A stretch of 64,000 bases of DNA from Azospirillum sp. GTDB taxonomy: Bacteria > Pseudomonadota > Alphaproteobacteria > Azospirillales > Azospirillaceae. The notes below the pieces were generated by a model that was given only the letters and a program-made list of their open reading frames with translations, was not told the DNA's origin and did no database searches. Both the position numbers and the translations under genes were made by a program. Location of the stretch: contig JAIXPD010000008.1 in NCBI GenBank assembly GCA_027486405.1, positions 1-64,000 of the forward strand. Reading direction: 5' to 3'. Positions within the stretch are counted from its first letter, which is position 1; every line of letters begins with the position of its first letter. This document shows positions 1-9,629 of this stretch, in pieces.

Positions 1-9
1 ATGGAGTGA
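1..9 (+). CDS. Possible last codons of the gene upstream of murG (ftsW expected)
   Basis: An in-frame ATG GAG TGA runs into the window edge and stops 7 nt before the murG ATG. In alphaproteobacterial dcw clusters the gene before murG is usually ftsW, so this may be its tail, but two codons cannot prove it. The GGAG at 3-6 would also serve as the ribosome binding site of murG. Confidence 0.25.
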   Translation: ME

Positions 10-16
10 CGCGGCG

Positions 17-1180
17 ATGACCACCCCCCCCCCATCCACCCCCCCCCCCCCCCCCCCAACCACCCACAGCATCGTGCTGGCCGCCGGCGGCACCGGCGGG
101 CACATGTTCCCGGCCGAGGCGCTGGCCCGCGCCCTGCTGGCCCGTGGCCGGTCGGTGACGCTGGTGACGGACCGGCGCGGCCACGCCTTTGGCGAGTCGC
201 TGGCGGAGGTGCCGGTCCACCGCATCCGCGCCGCCTCCCCCGGGGCGGGCATCGTCGGCAAGCTGAAGGCCGCCGTCGAAATGGCGCTGGGGCTGCTGGA
301 GGCCCGCGCCCTGCTGCGCCGCCTGCGTCCGGCGGCGGTGGTCGGTTTCGGCGGCTACCCGTCGGTTCCCACCGTCTACGCCGCCATCCAGGGCCGGATT
401 CCCGCCCTGCTGCACGAACAGAACGCCGTTCTGGGCCGGGCCAACCGGATGCTGATCGCCGGGGCGCGCCGTCTGGCCGTCGCCTTCACCGGGGTGTCGC
501 GCATCGGCGAGGCCGACCGCGCCAAGATCGTCCGCACCGGCAACCCGGTCCGCCCCGCCATCGCCGCCCACCGCGACGCCCCCTATCACGCGCCGGAGGG
601 GAACGCCCCGATTCACCTGCTGGTGATGGGCGGCAGCCAGGGCGCGCGGGTCTTTTCCGAGGTGATCCCGCAGGCGCTGGCCCTGCTGCCCGCCGACACC
701 CGCGCCCGCATTCATCTGTCGCAGCAATGCCGACCGGAGGATCTGGAGGCCGCGCGCGCCGCCCTGTCCGGCCTGGGCCTGGGCAGCTTGACGCTGGACA
801 GCTTCTTCCGCGACGTGCCGGACCGTCTGGCCGCCTGCCACCTGGCGATCACCCGGTCGGGGGCCTCGACCATCGCGGAGTTGACCTGCGTCGGCCGCCC
901 GGCGCTGCTGGTCCCCTACCCGCACGCCACCGACGACCACCAGACCGCCAACGCCCGCCAGTTGGCGGAGGTCGGGGCGGCGTGGCTGGTTCCGCAACCG
1001 GATTTCACCGCGCGCGCGCTGGCCGACCGGCTGGGCGCGCTGCTGACCGACCCCGCCGCCCTGCGCCGCGCCGCGACGGCGGCCCGCGATTGGGGGACCG
1101 CCCAGGCCGCCGACGCGCTGGCCGACGCGGTTCTGGCGATGCTCGCGACACCACACGCCAAGGGGGCCGCCGCACCATGA
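17..1180 (+). CDS. murG: UDP-GlcNAc:undecaprenyl-PP-MurNAc-pentapeptide GlcNAc transferase MurG
   Basis: MurG makes lipid II by adding GlcNAc to lipid I on the inner face of the cytoplasmic membrane. The 387-residue product is a little longer than usual. The N-terminal GT-B fold shows the glycine loop AGGTGGHMFP (about 24-33). The C-terminal half has GGSQGAR (about 206-212) and the nucleotide-sugar region TRSGASTIAEL followed by the conserved PYPHATDDHQ. The ATG at 17 has GGAG at 3-6 as a plausible ribosome site. This start gives an odd Thr/Pro-only leader encoded by two poly-C runs; a GTG at 74 in the same frame would begin just before the first beta strand. First complete gene of the division cluster. 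Function is certain, the exact start less so. Confidence 0.96.
   Translation: MTTPPPSTPPPPPPTTHSIVLAAGGTGGHMFPAEALARALLARGRSVTLVTDRRGHAFGESLAEVPVHRIRAASPGAGIVGKLKAAVEMALGLLEARALLRRLRPAAVVGFGGYPSVPTVYAAIQGRIPALLHEQNAVLGRANRMLIAGARRLAVAFTGVSRIGEADRAKIVRTGNPVRPAIAAHRDAPYHAPEGNAPIHLLVMGGSQGARVFSEVIPQALALLPADTRARIHLSQQCRPEDLEAARAALSGLGLGSLTLDSFFRDVPDRLAACHLAITRSGASTIAELTCVGRPALLVPYPHATDDHQTANARQLAEVGAAWLVPQPDFTARALADRLGALLTDPAALRRAATAARDWGTAQAADALADAVLAMLATPHAKGAAAP
24..57 (+). repeat. Poly-C tracts (C10 and C19) in the murG start region
   Basis: A run of 10 C (24-33) and a run of 19 C (39-57), separated by ATCCA, lie inside the murG reading frame right after its ATG. A length change not divisible by three would put the ATG at 17 out of frame, while the GTG at 74 would be unaffected. 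Runs of this length are prone both to slippage in the cell and to sequencing error. Confidence 0.9.
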
Positions 1181-1434
1181 TGAAGACCCGGACGACCACC
1201 CGCGCCCTGACCAAACCCGACGCACAGGGGTTGGAGAATTGGCCGCACTTGACCCGGACCGAGGGAGGATGGTTCAACCGTCCTTATTGCCCCCTCGTAC
1301 CCCGGTCGATCGTTGGCACCAGCTTTCTTCGCAACCGCCTGCACGCCATCCACGGTGCGCAACCCCTTCCCGCCGACCTGTCCGACGACGCGGTCGACGC
1401 CACCCTTCGCCTGATGCTCCGACGCGGAAAGTAA
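1177..1434 (+). CDS. Hypothetical 85-residue protein between murG and murC
   Basis: The ATG at 1177 overlaps the murG stop as ATGA, the same coupling used elsewhere in this cluster, and the stop lies 6 nt before murC. The product (85 aa) is basic in its N-terminal part and has no membrane segment or motif I recognise; it ends LMLRRGK. Third codon positions are mostly G or C, as in the neighbouring genes, which favours a real gene. Without it the murG-murC gap would be 260 bp, far larger than the overlaps that follow. It could still be a spacer that happens to be open. Confidence 0.5.
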   Translation: MMKTRTTTRALTKPDAQGLENWPHLTRTEGGWFNRPYCPLVPRSIVGTSFLRNRLHAIHGAQPLPADLSDDAVDATLRLMLRRGK

Positions 1435-1440
1435 GTCCAG

Positions 1441-2859
1441 ATGCGCGCTCTCCCCCTCTCCATCGGCACCATCCATTTCGTCGGCATCGGCGGCATCGGC
1501 ATGAGCGGCATCGCCGAGGTGCTGCGCAATTTGGGCTACACGGTCCAAGGCTCCGACCTGTCGGAAAGCGCCAACGTCAAGCGGCTGCGCGATCTGGGCA
1601 TCCGCGTCTTCATCGGCCACCAGGCGGAGAACATCGTCGGGGCCACGGTTCTGGTGGTGTCCTCGGCGGTCAAGCGCGACAACCCGGAGGTCGTGGCCGC
1701 CCGCGCCGCCCTGATCCCGGTGGTGCGCCGCGCCGAAATGCTGGGCGAGCTGATGCGGCTGAAATGGGCCATCGCCATCGGCGGAACCCACGGCAAGACC
1801 ACGACCACCTCGATGGTCGGGCACATGCTGGAACACGCCAACCTCGACCCCACGGTCATCAACGGCGGCATCATCAACGCCTACGGCTCCAACACCCGGC
1901 TTGGAACCGGCGACTGGATGGTGGTGGAGGCCGACGAGAGCGACGGGACCTTCGTCAAGCTGCCCGCCTGCATCGCCGTCGTCACCAACATGGATCCGGA
2001 GCATCTGGACTTCTACGGAACCTTCGACAACGCGCGCGCCGCGTTCGACAGCTTCGTCCAGAACATCCCCTTCTACGGCTTCGCCGCGCTGTGCATCGAC
2101 CATCCGGAGGTGCAGGCGATGATTCCGCGCGTGTCGGATCGCCGCATCATCACCTACGGCTTTTCGCCGCAGGCCGACATCCGCGCCGTCAACGTCGAAC
2201 ACAGCCCGGCGGGGGCGAAATACGACGTGCTCGTCTATGACCGCCACACCGGCGAGACGCGCGCCATCACCGGCGTGCGCCTGCCGATGTACGGCCCGCA
2301 CAACGTCCAGAACTCGCTGGCCTGCTTTGCCGTCGGCAACGAAATGGGCCTGCCCGACGTGGTGATGCGCGACAGCATGGCCAAATTCCAGGGCGTGAAG
2401 CGCCGCTTCACCAAGACCGGCGAGGTCAACGGCATCACCGTGATCGACGATTACGGCCACCACCCGGTCGAAATCGCCGCCGTGCTGCGCGCCGCCCGCA
2501 CCGCCGGGACCGGCCGCACCATCGCCGTGGTCCAGCCCCACCGCTATTCGCGTCTGGCCAACCTGTTCGAAGAGTTCTGCACCTGCTTCAACGACGCCGA
2601 CGCCGTGGTGGTCGCCGATGTCTACGCGGCGGGCGAGGCCCCGATCGACGGGGTGAACCGCGACACGCTGGTCGAAGGGCTGCGGATGCACGGGCACCGC
2701 CACGTCGTCGCCCTGCACGGCGCGCACGAGCTGCCGCAGATCATCCGCGAGATGGCCAAGCCCGGCGATCTGGTGGTGTGCCTGGGCGCTGGCAACATCA
2801 CCCAATGGGCCAACAGCCTGCCCGCCGATCTGGCCGCGCTGTACGGCGTGAAGCCGTGA
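1441..2859 (+). CDS. murC: UDP-N-acetylmuramate--L-alanine ligase MurC
   Basis: MurC adds L-Ala to UDP-MurNAc, the first amino acid of the peptidoglycan stem peptide, in the cytoplasm. The 472-residue length is normal for the family. Visible motifs are the N-terminal Rossmann glycines [11 protein letters not shown] (about 15-25), the Mur-ligase ATP loop [10 protein letters not shown] (114-123), EADESDG, the conserved NMDPEHLD, and [10 protein letters not shown] near the C-terminal domain. The start is the ATG at 1441, which gives the family-typical short leader. Its stop overlaps the likely GTG start of murB as GTGA, so the two are probably translated together. Confidence 0.97.
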   Translation: MRALPLSIGTIHFVGIGGIGMSGIAEVLRNLGYTVQGSDLSESANVKRLRDLGIRVFIGHQAENIVGATVLVVSSAVKRDNPEVVAARAALIPVVRRAEMLGELMRLKWAIAIGGTHGKTTTTSMVGHMLEHANLDPTVINGGIINAYGSNTRLGTGDWMVVEADESDGTFVKLPACIAVVTNMDPEHLDFYGTFDNARAAFDSFVQNIPFYGFAALCIDHPEVQAMIPRVSDRRIITYGFSPQADIRAVNVEHSPAGAKYDVLVYDRHTGETRAITGVRLPMYGPHNVQNSLACFAVGNEMGLPDVVMRDSMAKFQGVKRRFTKTGEVNGITVIDDYGHHPVEIAAVLRAARTAGTGRTIAVVQPHRYSRLANLFEEFCTCFNDADAVVVADVYAAGEAPIDGVNRDTLVEGLRMHGHRHVVALHGAHELPQIIREMAKPGDLVVCLGAGNITQWANSLPADLAALYGVKP

Positions 2860-3803
2860 CCGCCGCGCGCTCCATGACCCAGCCGGGCCAATCGCACCTG
2901 ATCGAGCGGATGCCGCCCTGCCGGGGCCGTCTGAGCGCCGACGCGCCGCTGGCGCAGGTGACGTGGTTCCGCGTCGGCGGCCCGGCGGAGGTGCTGTTCC
3001 GCCCCGCCGACGCCGACGATCTGGCCGGGTTTCTGGAGCGCCTGCCCGCCGACATCCCGGTGACGCTGATCGGCGTCGCCTCCAACCTGCTGATCCGCGA
3101 CGGCGGCATTCCCGGCGTGACCATCCGGTTGGGCCGTGGCTTCGCCGACATCCAATGCGACGGCGACACCCTGACCGTGGGGTCCGCCGCGCTCGACCTC
3201 AACGTCGCCGTGATGGCGCGCGACGCCGGGCTGGCCGGGTTGGAATTCCTGTCAGGCATTCCCGGAACCATCGGCGGGGCGCTGCGCATGAACGGCGGGG
3301 CCTATGGCCAGGAGATGGCCGACGTGCTGGTGTCGGCCCAGGCGGTGGGCCGCGACGGCGCGCGCCTGACCTTCTCCAAGGACGCGATGGGCTTCACCTA
3401 CCGCCATTCCGCCGCGCCGGAGGATTGCGTCTTCACCGGTGCGGTGCTGCGCGGCGTGCCGGGCGACAACGAAGCCATTGCCCGGCGCATGGCCGAGATC
3501 GCCGAAAAGCGCGCCGACAGCCAGCCCGTGCGCTCCCGCACCGGTGGTTCCACCTTCAAGAACCCGCCCGGTCACAAGGCGTGGGAGCTGATCGACCGCG
3601 CCGGGTGCCGGGGCCTGTCCATCGGCGATGCCCAGGTGTCGGAACTGCATTGCAACTTCCTCATCAACCGGGGCAGCGCCACCGCCGCCGATCTGGAAGG
3701 CTTGGGCGAGGAGGTGCGGCGGCGGGTGTTCGACCACAGCGGCGTGACGCTGGATTGGGAAATCAAACGCGTCGGCATCCCCGGCGCAGGAGCCGTGTCA
3801 TGA
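2856..3803 (+). CDS. murB: UDP-N-acetylenolpyruvoylglucosamine reductase MurB
   Basis: MurB reduces the enolpyruvyl ether to the lactyl group of UDP-MurNAc with NADPH, using bound FAD. About 315 aa from the GTG at 2856, which overlaps the murC stop; an ATG at 2874 in the same frame gives 309 aa and is the alternative. Key features are WFRVGGPAE near the N-terminus, the FAD-binding stretch [19 protein letters not shown], and [10 protein letters not shown] with the serine expected to act as general acid in type I MurB. In the cluster it sits between murC and ddl and overlaps the ddl start by 4 nt. Confidence 0.96.
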   Translation: MTAARSMTQPGQSHLIERMPPCRGRLSADAPLAQVTWFRVGGPAEVLFRPADADDLAGFLERLPADIPVTLIGVASNLLIRDGGIPGVTIRLGRGFADIQCDGDTLTVGSAALDLNVAVMARDAGLAGLEFLSGIPGTIGGALRMNGGAYGQEMADVLVSAQAVGRDGARLTFSKDAMGFTYRHSAAPEDCVFTGAVLRGVPGDNEAIARRMAEIAEKRADSQPVRSRTGGSTFKNPPGHKAWELIDRAGCRGLSIGDAQVSELHCNFLINRGSATAADLEGLGEEVRRRVFDHSGVTLDWEIKRVGIPGAGAVS

Positions 3804-4747
3804 CCGAAGCCCTGCTGCACGCCCACAAGAAGCACGTCGTCGTCCTGATGGGCGGCTGGTCGGCCGAACGCGAAGTCTCCCTGGTCAGCGGGGCCGGTGT
3901 GGCCAAGGCGCTGGAGGAGGAAGGCTATCGCGTCACCGCCGTGGACGTGCAACGCGATCTGGCCGGTCTGATGCACGCCCTGACCCACCCGCGCCCTGAC
4001 GCGGTGTTCAACGCCCTGCACGGGCGCGGTGGCGAGGATGGGACGATCCAGGGCGTGTTGGAGTTTCTGGGCCTGCCCTACACCCATTCCGGGGTGCAGG
4101 CGTCGGCCATCGCCATGGACAAGGCGATGACCAAGCGGGTGCTGGATTCGGTCGGCGTCCGCTCGCCCAAGGGCATGGTGCTGGCGCGCGGGGCGATCAC
4201 CGGCGGCGACCACCCGATGCCCGCCCCCTACATCGTCAAGCCGGTGGATGAAGGCTCCACCGTCGGCGTCGCCCTGGTGCGCGAGGGGCAGAACAGCCCG
4301 GTCGGCGACGCCTGGAGCTTCGGCGACCGCGCCCTGGTGGAGGAGTTCATTCCGGGCCGCGAACTGACCGTCGGCGTCATGGGCGACCGCGCCCTGACGG
4401 TGACGGAGATCGTGTTCCAGGCGCAGGTGTATGATTACACCGCCAAATACAGCAGCGGCCACGCCGTCCACACCCTGCCCGCCGCCATCCCCGAGGCGGT
4501 GGCGGAGGAAGCCAAGCGGATGGCGGTGCTGGCCCATCAGACCCTGGGCTGCCGGGGGGTTTCGCGCAGCGACTTCCGTTGGGACGACAGCCGACCGGGA
4601 ACGGAGGGGCTGTATTTCCTGGAGATCAACAACCAGCCGGGGATGACGCCCCTGTCGCTGGTGCCCGAACAGGCCGCGCATGTGGGGATCACCTACGGCG
4701 CGCTGGTCGGCTGGCTCGTGGAGAACGCCTCATGTCAGCTCGCCTGA
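3800..4747 (+). CDS. ddl: D-alanine--D-alanine ligase
   Basis: Ddl joins two D-Ala in an ATP-dependent reaction to make the dipeptide for MurF. The 315-residue product has the ATP-grasp signatures: [14 protein letters not shown] at the N-terminus, [29 protein letters not shown] for nucleotide binding, and [18 protein letters not shown], which carries metal-binding Glu and Asn. The ATG at 3800 overlaps the murB TGA as ATGA, and the 3' end overlaps ftsQ by 16 nt, so the murB-ddl-ftsQ block is almost certainly one transcript. Confidence 0.97.
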   Translation: MTEALLHAHKKHVVVLMGGWSAEREVSLVSGAGVAKALEEEGYRVTAVDVQRDLAGLMHALTHPRPDAVFNALHGRGGEDGTIQGVLEFLGLPYTHSGVQASAIAMDKAMTKRVLDSVGVRSPKGMVLARGAITGGDHPMPAPYIVKPVDEGSTVGVALVREGQNSPVGDAWSFGDRALVEEFIPGRELTVGVMGDRALTVTEIVFQAQVYDYTAKYSSGHAVHTLPAAIPEAVAEEAKRMAVLAHQTLGCRGVSRSDFRWDDSRPGTEGLYFLEINNQPGMTPLSLVPEQAAHVGITYGALVGWLVENASCQLA

Positions 4748-5694
4748 TGGCAAACCCGCAGTTCCGCCCGACCCTGGCCGGGCAAGGACGCGACGATCTG
4801 GCCCGCCCGCCCCGCGCGATGGCGGCGTCGGCCCGCAAGGGCAACCGTCGCCGCGCCATGCCGCGCTGGGCCAAGCCCGCCTTCAAGGCCGCCCTGATCG
4901 GCGTGCCGACGCTGGTCCTGCTGGTGTCGGCGCTGACGGCGTGGAAGCGCCCCAGCCTGGCCGAAACGCTGGCGGCGGCGGAAGAGGGGCTGTTGCAGAG
5001 CACCAGCTCGCTCGGCTTTGTCCTGGACGAGGTGCTGGTGGTCGGGCGCAACGAGACCGAACGCAGCACCGTTCTGGACGCACTGGGCATCGTGCGCGGC
5101 GACTCCATCCTCGCCTTTGATCTGAGCGAGGCCAAGGCCCGGTTGGAGGAGCTGCCCTGGGTGTCCTCCGCCTCCATCGAACGCCGCCTGCCCGGAACCC
5201 TTTACATCCGCCTGACGGAGCGCCAGCCGATGGCGATCTGGCAGCATGACCGGCAATTCACCGTCATCGACCGCGCGGGCCGCCCGCTGGCCGACGCGGT
5301 GGAACTGGCACGGCGCGGCAACCAGCGCATCGAAACCCTGCCGCAGGTGATCGGCACCAACGCGCCGCAGCAGGTGCAATCGCTGCTGGGCGCGCTGGAC
5401 AAGGTTCCGTCGATCCGCGCCCGCGTCACCTCGGCCAGTTGGATCAGCGACCGGCGGTGGAATCTGCAACTCGACAACGGCGTGACGGTGAAGCTGCCGG
5501 AGGGATCCGGCATGCCGATGGCCCTGCGCCAACTGGCCGAGATGAACAGCAAGGGCAAGGTGCTGGATCGCGACATCGTCGCCATCGACCTGCGCCAACC
5601 CGAACGGGCGGTTCTGCAAACCTCCGCCACCGCCCAATTGCCGGGCTGGGAGGATGAGGCCGCCAAGAAGAAGCCGCCGGGGAAGAAGACCTGA
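4732..5694 (+). CDS. ftsQ: Cell division protein FtsQ
   Basis: FtsQ is the bitopic divisome protein that links early and late division proteins. 320 aa: a basic cytoplasmic segment (about 1-50), a single membrane helix (about 52-70), then a POTRA domain starting near LDEVLVVGRNETERSTVL and a periplasmic beta domain with LPGTLYIRLTERQPMAIW. The C-terminus is Lys/Pro-rich and charged. The ATG at 4732 lies inside the 3' end of ddl. Start choice rests on this overlap and on the expected basic leader. The gene is followed by an 85-nt gap before ftsA. Confidence 0.95.
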   Translation: MSARLMANPQFRPTLAGQGRDDLARPPRAMAASARKGNRRRAMPRWAKPAFKAALIGVPTLVLLVSALTAWKRPSLAETLAAAEEGLLQSTSSLGFVLDEVLVVGRNETERSTVLDALGIVRGDSILAFDLSEAKARLEELPWVSSASIERRLPGTLYIRLTERQPMAIWQHDRQFTVIDRAGRPLADAVELARRGNQRIETLPQVIGTNAPQQVQSLLGALDKVPSIRARVTSASWISDRRWNLQLDNGVTVKLPEGSGMPMALRQLAEMNSKGKVLDRDIVAIDLRQPERAVLQTSATAQLPGWEDEAAKKKPPGKKT

Positions 5695-5779
5695 CGGGCC
5701 GCGAACCAGCGGCGGGCAACAGCGATGGATCAGAACGGCAACAGAGGACGGGCAGCGGCGATGAGGTTGGGCTGAGGGT

Positions 5780-7057
5780 ATGTTCGGCATCGGATTCAAC
5801 GGAGCCAAGAAATCGAAGCGACCGGCGCGCGGCAGCATTGTCGCGGCGCTGGACGTTGGCTCCAGCAAGGTGTGCTGCATCATCGCGCGGCTGGACGAAC
5901 CGGGGTCGTTCCGCGTGATCGGTGTCGGCCACCAGATCGCCACGGGAATCCGCGCCGGCACCATCATCGACATGGAAGCGGCGGAAACCGCCATCGGGGC
6001 CGCCGTCCACGCCGCCGAACAGATGGCGGGCGAAACGATCCGCGATCTGGTCGTCAACCTGTCCATGGGCCACCCGCGTTCGCACAGCTTCACCGCCCAT
6101 GTGCCGGTGTCGGGGCAGGAGGTGACGGACGGCGACATCCGCCGCGCCCTGTCGCACGCCCGCAACGTCCAGGCCGGACCCGACCAGACCCTGGTCCACA
6201 CCATCCCGCTGGGCTTCTCGCTGGACGACAGCACCGGCATCCGCGACCCCAAGGGCATGTTCGGCACGACGCTGGGGGCGGAATTGCACGTCGTCACCGC
6301 CGCATCCGGGGCGATCCGCACGCTGCAAACCTGCATCGCCCGCTGTCACCTGAACATCGAACGGATGGTGGTCAGCCCCTACGCCTCCGGCCTGGCCTGT
6401 CTGGTCGAGGATGAGATGGAGATGGGGGCCGCCTGTGTCGACATCGGCGGCGGGGCCACGACGATTTCCATTTTCACCGAAGGCAATCTGGTGTGGACGG
6501 GGGCCGTTCCGCTGGGCGGCCGCCACGTCACCAGCGATCTGGCCCACGGCCTGTCCACCTCGCTGGTTCACGCCGAACGTCTGAAGGTTCTGCACGGCAG
6601 CGCGCGCGGCAACCCCGCCGACGAGCGCGAGATGATCGAGGTCCCGCAGATCGGCGAGGACGAGCGCAGCGCCCGGTCCACCGTGACCCGCGCCTATCTG
6701 GTCAATATCGTCCAGGCGCGGATGGAAGAGATTCTGGAAGGAATCCGCACCGCCATCGACCGGTCCGGCTACGCCCGCAAGGTGGGCCGCCGCATCGTTC
6801 TGACCGGCGGGGCCAGCCAGCTTCCCAACACCCGGGATCTGGCGCAGCGCATTCTGGACAAACAGGTCCGCGTCGCCCGCCCGACGCGGATCGAGGGACT
6901 GAACGAGGCCCATGGCGGACCCGCCTTTTCAACGGCGGCGGGCCTGTTGTTGCACGCGGTGCGCACCCCAACCGACCTTCTGGTGTCCGGGCACGATGTT
7001 GTGTTCGCCACCGGGGTTCTGGGACGCGTCGGGCAATGGTTGCGGGAGAATTTGTGA
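5780..7057 (+). CDS. ftsA: Cell division protein FtsA
   Basis: FtsA is the actin-like ATPase that anchors FtsZ filaments to the inner membrane. 425 aa, with phosphate-1 motif [11 protein letters not shown] (about 24-34), a 1C subdomain insertion, the phosphate-2 region [14 protein letters not shown], and adenosine-binding [11 protein letters not shown]. The last residues, VGQWLRENL, form a short amphipathic helix of the kind used as membrane-targeting sequence. GAGGGT lies directly before the ATG. The stop shares one base with the start of a 39-codon ORF that leads into ftsZ. Confidence 0.97.
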   Translation: MFGIGFNGAKKSKRPARGSIVAALDVGSSKVCCIIARLDEPGSFRVIGVGHQIATGIRAGTIIDMEAAETAIGAAVHAAEQMAGETIRDLVVNLSMGHPRSHSFTAHVPVSGQEVTDGDIRRALSHARNVQAGPDQTLVHTIPLGFSLDDSTGIRDPKGMFGTTLGAELHVVTAASGAIRTLQTCIARCHLNIERMVVSPYASGLACLVEDEMEMGAACVDIGGGATTISIFTEGNLVWTGAVPLGGRHVTSDLAHGLSTSLVHAERLKVLHGSARGNPADEREMIEVPQIGEDERSARSTVTRAYLVNIVQARMEEILEGIRTAIDRSGYARKVGRRIVLTGGASQLPNTRDLAQRILDKQVRVARPTRIEGLNEAHGGPAFSTAAGLLLHAVRTPTDLLVSGHDVVFATGVLGRVGQWLRENL

Positions 7058-7176
7058 TGGGATTCGGCCGCAACGCCATCACACTGGGTACCGATCCGGC
7101 ACGCCCTGGACACAACCAGGGTCCGATCGTGACACGCATGAGAAAACGCAAAGCAAAACAGGTTGTGGAGGCCTGA
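7057..7176 (+). CDS. Small 39-residue ORF between ftsA and ftsZ
   Basis: The ATG at 7057 uses the last base of the ftsA stop (TGATG), and the TGA at 7174-7176 lies 5 nt before the ftsZ ATG. The peptide is 39 aa, with a GHNQGP motif (18-23) and a very basic stretch RMRKRKAK (27-34). No membrane segment. The ftsZ ribosome site GGAGG (7168-7172) falls in the last codons of this ORF, so its translation could be coupled to ftsZ. It may be a real small protein, a leader peptide or chance. No homology could be checked. Confidence 0.45.
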   Translation: MGFGRNAITLGTDPARPGHNQGPIVTRMRKRKAKQVVEA

Positions 7177-7181
7177 ACAGA

Positions 7182-9284
7182 ATGATCAACGTCACCATTC
7201 CGCAGATCGAGCCGGAATTGAAGCCGCGCATCACCGTGTTCGGTGTGGGCGGTGCGGGCGGCAACGCCGTCAACAACATGATCAAGTCGAACCTGGAAGG
7301 CGTGGACTTCGTCGTCGGCAACACCGACGCGCAGGCGCTGAAAGGCTCGCTGTGCGAAAAGCGCCTGCAACTGGGGACCGCCACCACGCGCGGCCTGGGT
7401 GCGGGGTCGAAGCCGGACATCGGCCGTGCCTCCGCCGAAGAGCAGATGGACGAGATCGTGCAGCACCTGGAAGGTGCGAACATGGTGTTCATCACCGCCG
7501 GCATGGGTGGGGGCACCGGCACGGGTGCGGCCCCGGTCATCGCGCGCGCGGCGCGTGAACGCGGCCTGCTGACCGTCGGCGTCGTCACCAAGCCGTTCCA
7601 CTTCGAAGGCGCGCACCGCATGCGTCTGGCCGAAGGCGGCATCGCCGAGCTTCAGCAGTATGTCGACACGCTGATCATCATCCCCAACCAGAACCTGTTC
7701 CGCATCGCCAACGAAAAGACGACCTTCGCCGACGCTTTCAAGATGGCCGACGACGTGTTGCATTCGGGCGTGCGCGGCGTCACCGACCTGATGGTGATGC
7801 CCGGCCTCATCAACCTCGATTTCGCCGACATCCGGTCGGTGATGACCGAGATGGGCAAGGCGATGATGGGAACCGGCGAGGCCGGTGGCGAACGCCGTGC
7901 CATCGAGGCCGCCGAGGCCGCCATCTCCAACCCGCTGTTGGACGATGTGTCGATGAAGGGCGCGCGCGGCGTCCTCATCAACATCACCGGCGGCTATGAC
8001 ATGACCCTGTTCGAGGTGGACGAGGCGGCCAACCGCGTCCGCGACGAGGTCGATCCCGACGCCAACATCATCTTCGGCTCGACCTTCGACGCCGCGCTGG
8101 ACGGCACGATGCGCGTGTCGGTCGTCGCCACCGGCATCGACGCCGCCGCGATGAGCAACCCGCGCACGCTGCACCCGGTGAACCTGTCGCCGATGGACCG
8201 CAACAAGAAGCCGTCGGGTCCGGCGGGTCTCAACAGCGCCTCGCCCTCGGGTCCGGGCAGCGCCGCGCCCGGCATCCCCACCGGCAACACCGTGCTGCGC
8301 CAGTCGCAGCCGGTCACGTCGGGTGCCTCGGCCCAGCAGCACGACCCCGCCCACCAGCACGCGCCGCACGCCTACGGCCACCAGCAGCCCACCGAGTCGC
8401 CGCAGCCGCACCGCTCGGCCAACGGCCCGCTGCACGGCGAAAACCAGGGGGGCCATTTCTACCCCCCAAAGCCCGCTGACGCCGGGCAGCGCCAGCCGAC
8501 CAATGTCGGCCAGCCGCCCCAGCATTACCCGCAGCAGGCCCCGCAGCAACAGCCGCATCAACCGCCGCAGCAAAGCTATCAGCCGCAGCAGCAGCCGATG
8601 CCGCCGCAGCAGCCGGTCCATCATCAGCATCCCCAGCAGGCCCACCAACAGGCCCCGGTGTCCTACGGGCAGCCCCCGGCGGCCCCGGAACCGGCCCCGC
8701 GCAAGCAGAACTTCCTGTTCGGTCTGGTGACGGGCCTGGGCCGTGGCAAGGCCGAACCGCCGCCGCCCGCCGTGCCGCAACCGGCCCCGCAGCCGGTGGC
8801 CCAGCAGCAGCCCGCCTACGCGCCGCAGCAGCCCAGCTACCCGCAGCAGCCCCAACAGGCCTATCCGCAGCAGCCGCAGCAGCAGCCCGCCTACGCGCCC
8901 CAGCCCAGCTACCCGCAGCCGCAACCGCAACAGGCCTACGCGCCCCAACCGCAACAGCCGCCGCAGCAGCCCGCCTACGCGCCGCAGCCGAGCTACCCGC
9001 CGCAGCCGCCGCAACAGGCCTACGCCCCCCAGCCGCAACCGGCCCCGCAGCCCCAGCCGCAGGCCCAGCCGGTCTATTCCCCGCAGGCCCCGCAGCAGCC
9101 GCAGGCGGGCCAACCGCAACCGGCGACCTACCCGCCTCAGCCACAGCAGGCGGCCGCCTATCCGGCCCAGCCCCCGGCGGCCCCGCGCCCGTCGGGACTG
9201 AATGTGGAAGGGGCGCAACCGAAAACCGGCCACGAGCAGGAGGAATTGGACATTCCGGCCTTCCTGCGCCGTCAGGCCAACTGA
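7182..9284 (+). CDS. ftsZ: Cell division GTPase FtsZ with very long Pro/Gln linker
   Basis: FtsZ is the tubulin-like GTPase that forms the Z ring. The core (about 1-320) has [14 protein letters not shown], the tubulin signature GGGTGTG (109-115) and the T7 loop NLDFADIR (211-218), so the enzyme should be active. From about 321 to 685 runs a low-complexity linker of Pro, Gln, Ala and Tyr with repeats such as [10 protein letters not shown]. The protein ends with [14 protein letters not shown], the conserved C-terminal peptide that contacts FtsA and other partners. At 700 aa it is much longer than a typical bacterial FtsZ (about 380-400) and than most alphaproteobacterial ones. The ATG at 7182 follows a strong GGAGG; a terminator follows the gene. 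Confidence 0.97.
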   Translation: MINVTIPQIEPELKPRITVFGVGGAGGNAVNNMIKSNLEGVDFVVGNTDAQALKGSLCEKRLQLGTATTRGLGAGSKPDIGRASAEEQMDEIVQHLEGANMVFITAGMGGGTGTGAAPVIARAARERGLLTVGVVTKPFHFEGAHRMRLAEGGIAELQQYVDTLIIIPNQNLFRIANEKTTFADAFKMADDVLHSGVRGVTDLMVMPGLINLDFADIRSVMTEMGKAMMGTGEAGGERRAIEAAEAAISNPLLDDVSMKGARGVLINITGGYDMTLFEVDEAANRVRDEVDPDANIIFGSTFDAALDGTMRVSVVATGIDAAAMSNPRTLHPVNLSPMDRNKKPSGPAGLNSASPSGPGSAAPGIPTGNTVLRQSQPVTSGASAQQHDPAHQHAPHAYGHQQPTESPQPHRSANGPLHGENQGGHFYPPKPADAGQRQPTNVGQPPQHYPQQAPQQQPHQPPQQSYQPQQQPMPPQQPVHHQHPQQAHQQAPVSYGQPPAAPEPAPRKQNFLFGLVTGLGRGKAEPPPPAVPQPAPQPVAQQQPAYAPQQPSYPQQPQQAYPQQPQQQPAYAPQPSYPQPQPQQAYAPQPQQPPQQPAYAPQPSYPPQPPQQAYAPQPQPAPQPQPQAQPVYSPQAPQQPQAGQPQPATYPPQPQQAAAYPAQPPAAPRPSGLNVEGAQPKTGHEQEELDIPAFLRRQAN

Positions 9285-9368
9285 TCCCGGCGAAAGCCGG
9301 AGATATCCGCCGGTCGTCGCTTCGAACCGCGACGACCGACGGCTCCACAACCTGACCGAAAATTTCGG

Positions 9369-9408
9369 CCCCTGGACGGACCATCGCGTCCGCCCGGGGG
9401 TTTTTTTT
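9369..9408 (+). terminator. Rho-independent terminator after ftsZ
   Basis: A GC-rich hairpin, with GGACG pairing CGTCC and an outer CCCC pairing GGGG with a small bulge, is followed directly by eight T (9401-9408). It lies 85 nt after the ftsZ stop and separates the division operon from lpxC. Confidence 0.8.
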
Positions 9409-9409
9409 G

Positions 9410-9437
9410 TTGGTTTCACCATTTTGTTCGTTATATC
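9410..9437 (+). promoter_or_regulatory. Possible lpxC promoter
   Basis: The 345-bp gap between ftsZ and lpxC holds the ftsZ terminator and then an AT-rich stretch. Here TTGGTT (9410-9415) and TATATC (9432-9437) are 16 bp apart and could be a housekeeping promoter, giving a leader of about 190 nt for lpxC. The match is only fair. No other element is evident between 9438 and 9629. Confidence 0.3.
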
Positions 9438-9629
9438 AATGATTTGCGCCACCCCGCGCGAACATCCCCCTGCAACAAACGGTAACAAAGAGTGATTTGT
9501 CCTGTTGTGGTCCCGGTGGTACCAAACAGCATGGCCGAAAGAGATTGGCCGCGACGGCAAGACCTTCTTCCAGAAGCTCCGTTGCGTGGCTCTCCCGACG
9601 CTCATGCGTGACAAAGATGGACAAACATC

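Noticed and set aside
8314..9384. Ala/Gly-rich - strand frame inside the ftsZ linker
   Set aside because: It is the antisense reading of the Pro/Gln repeat and has no independent support.
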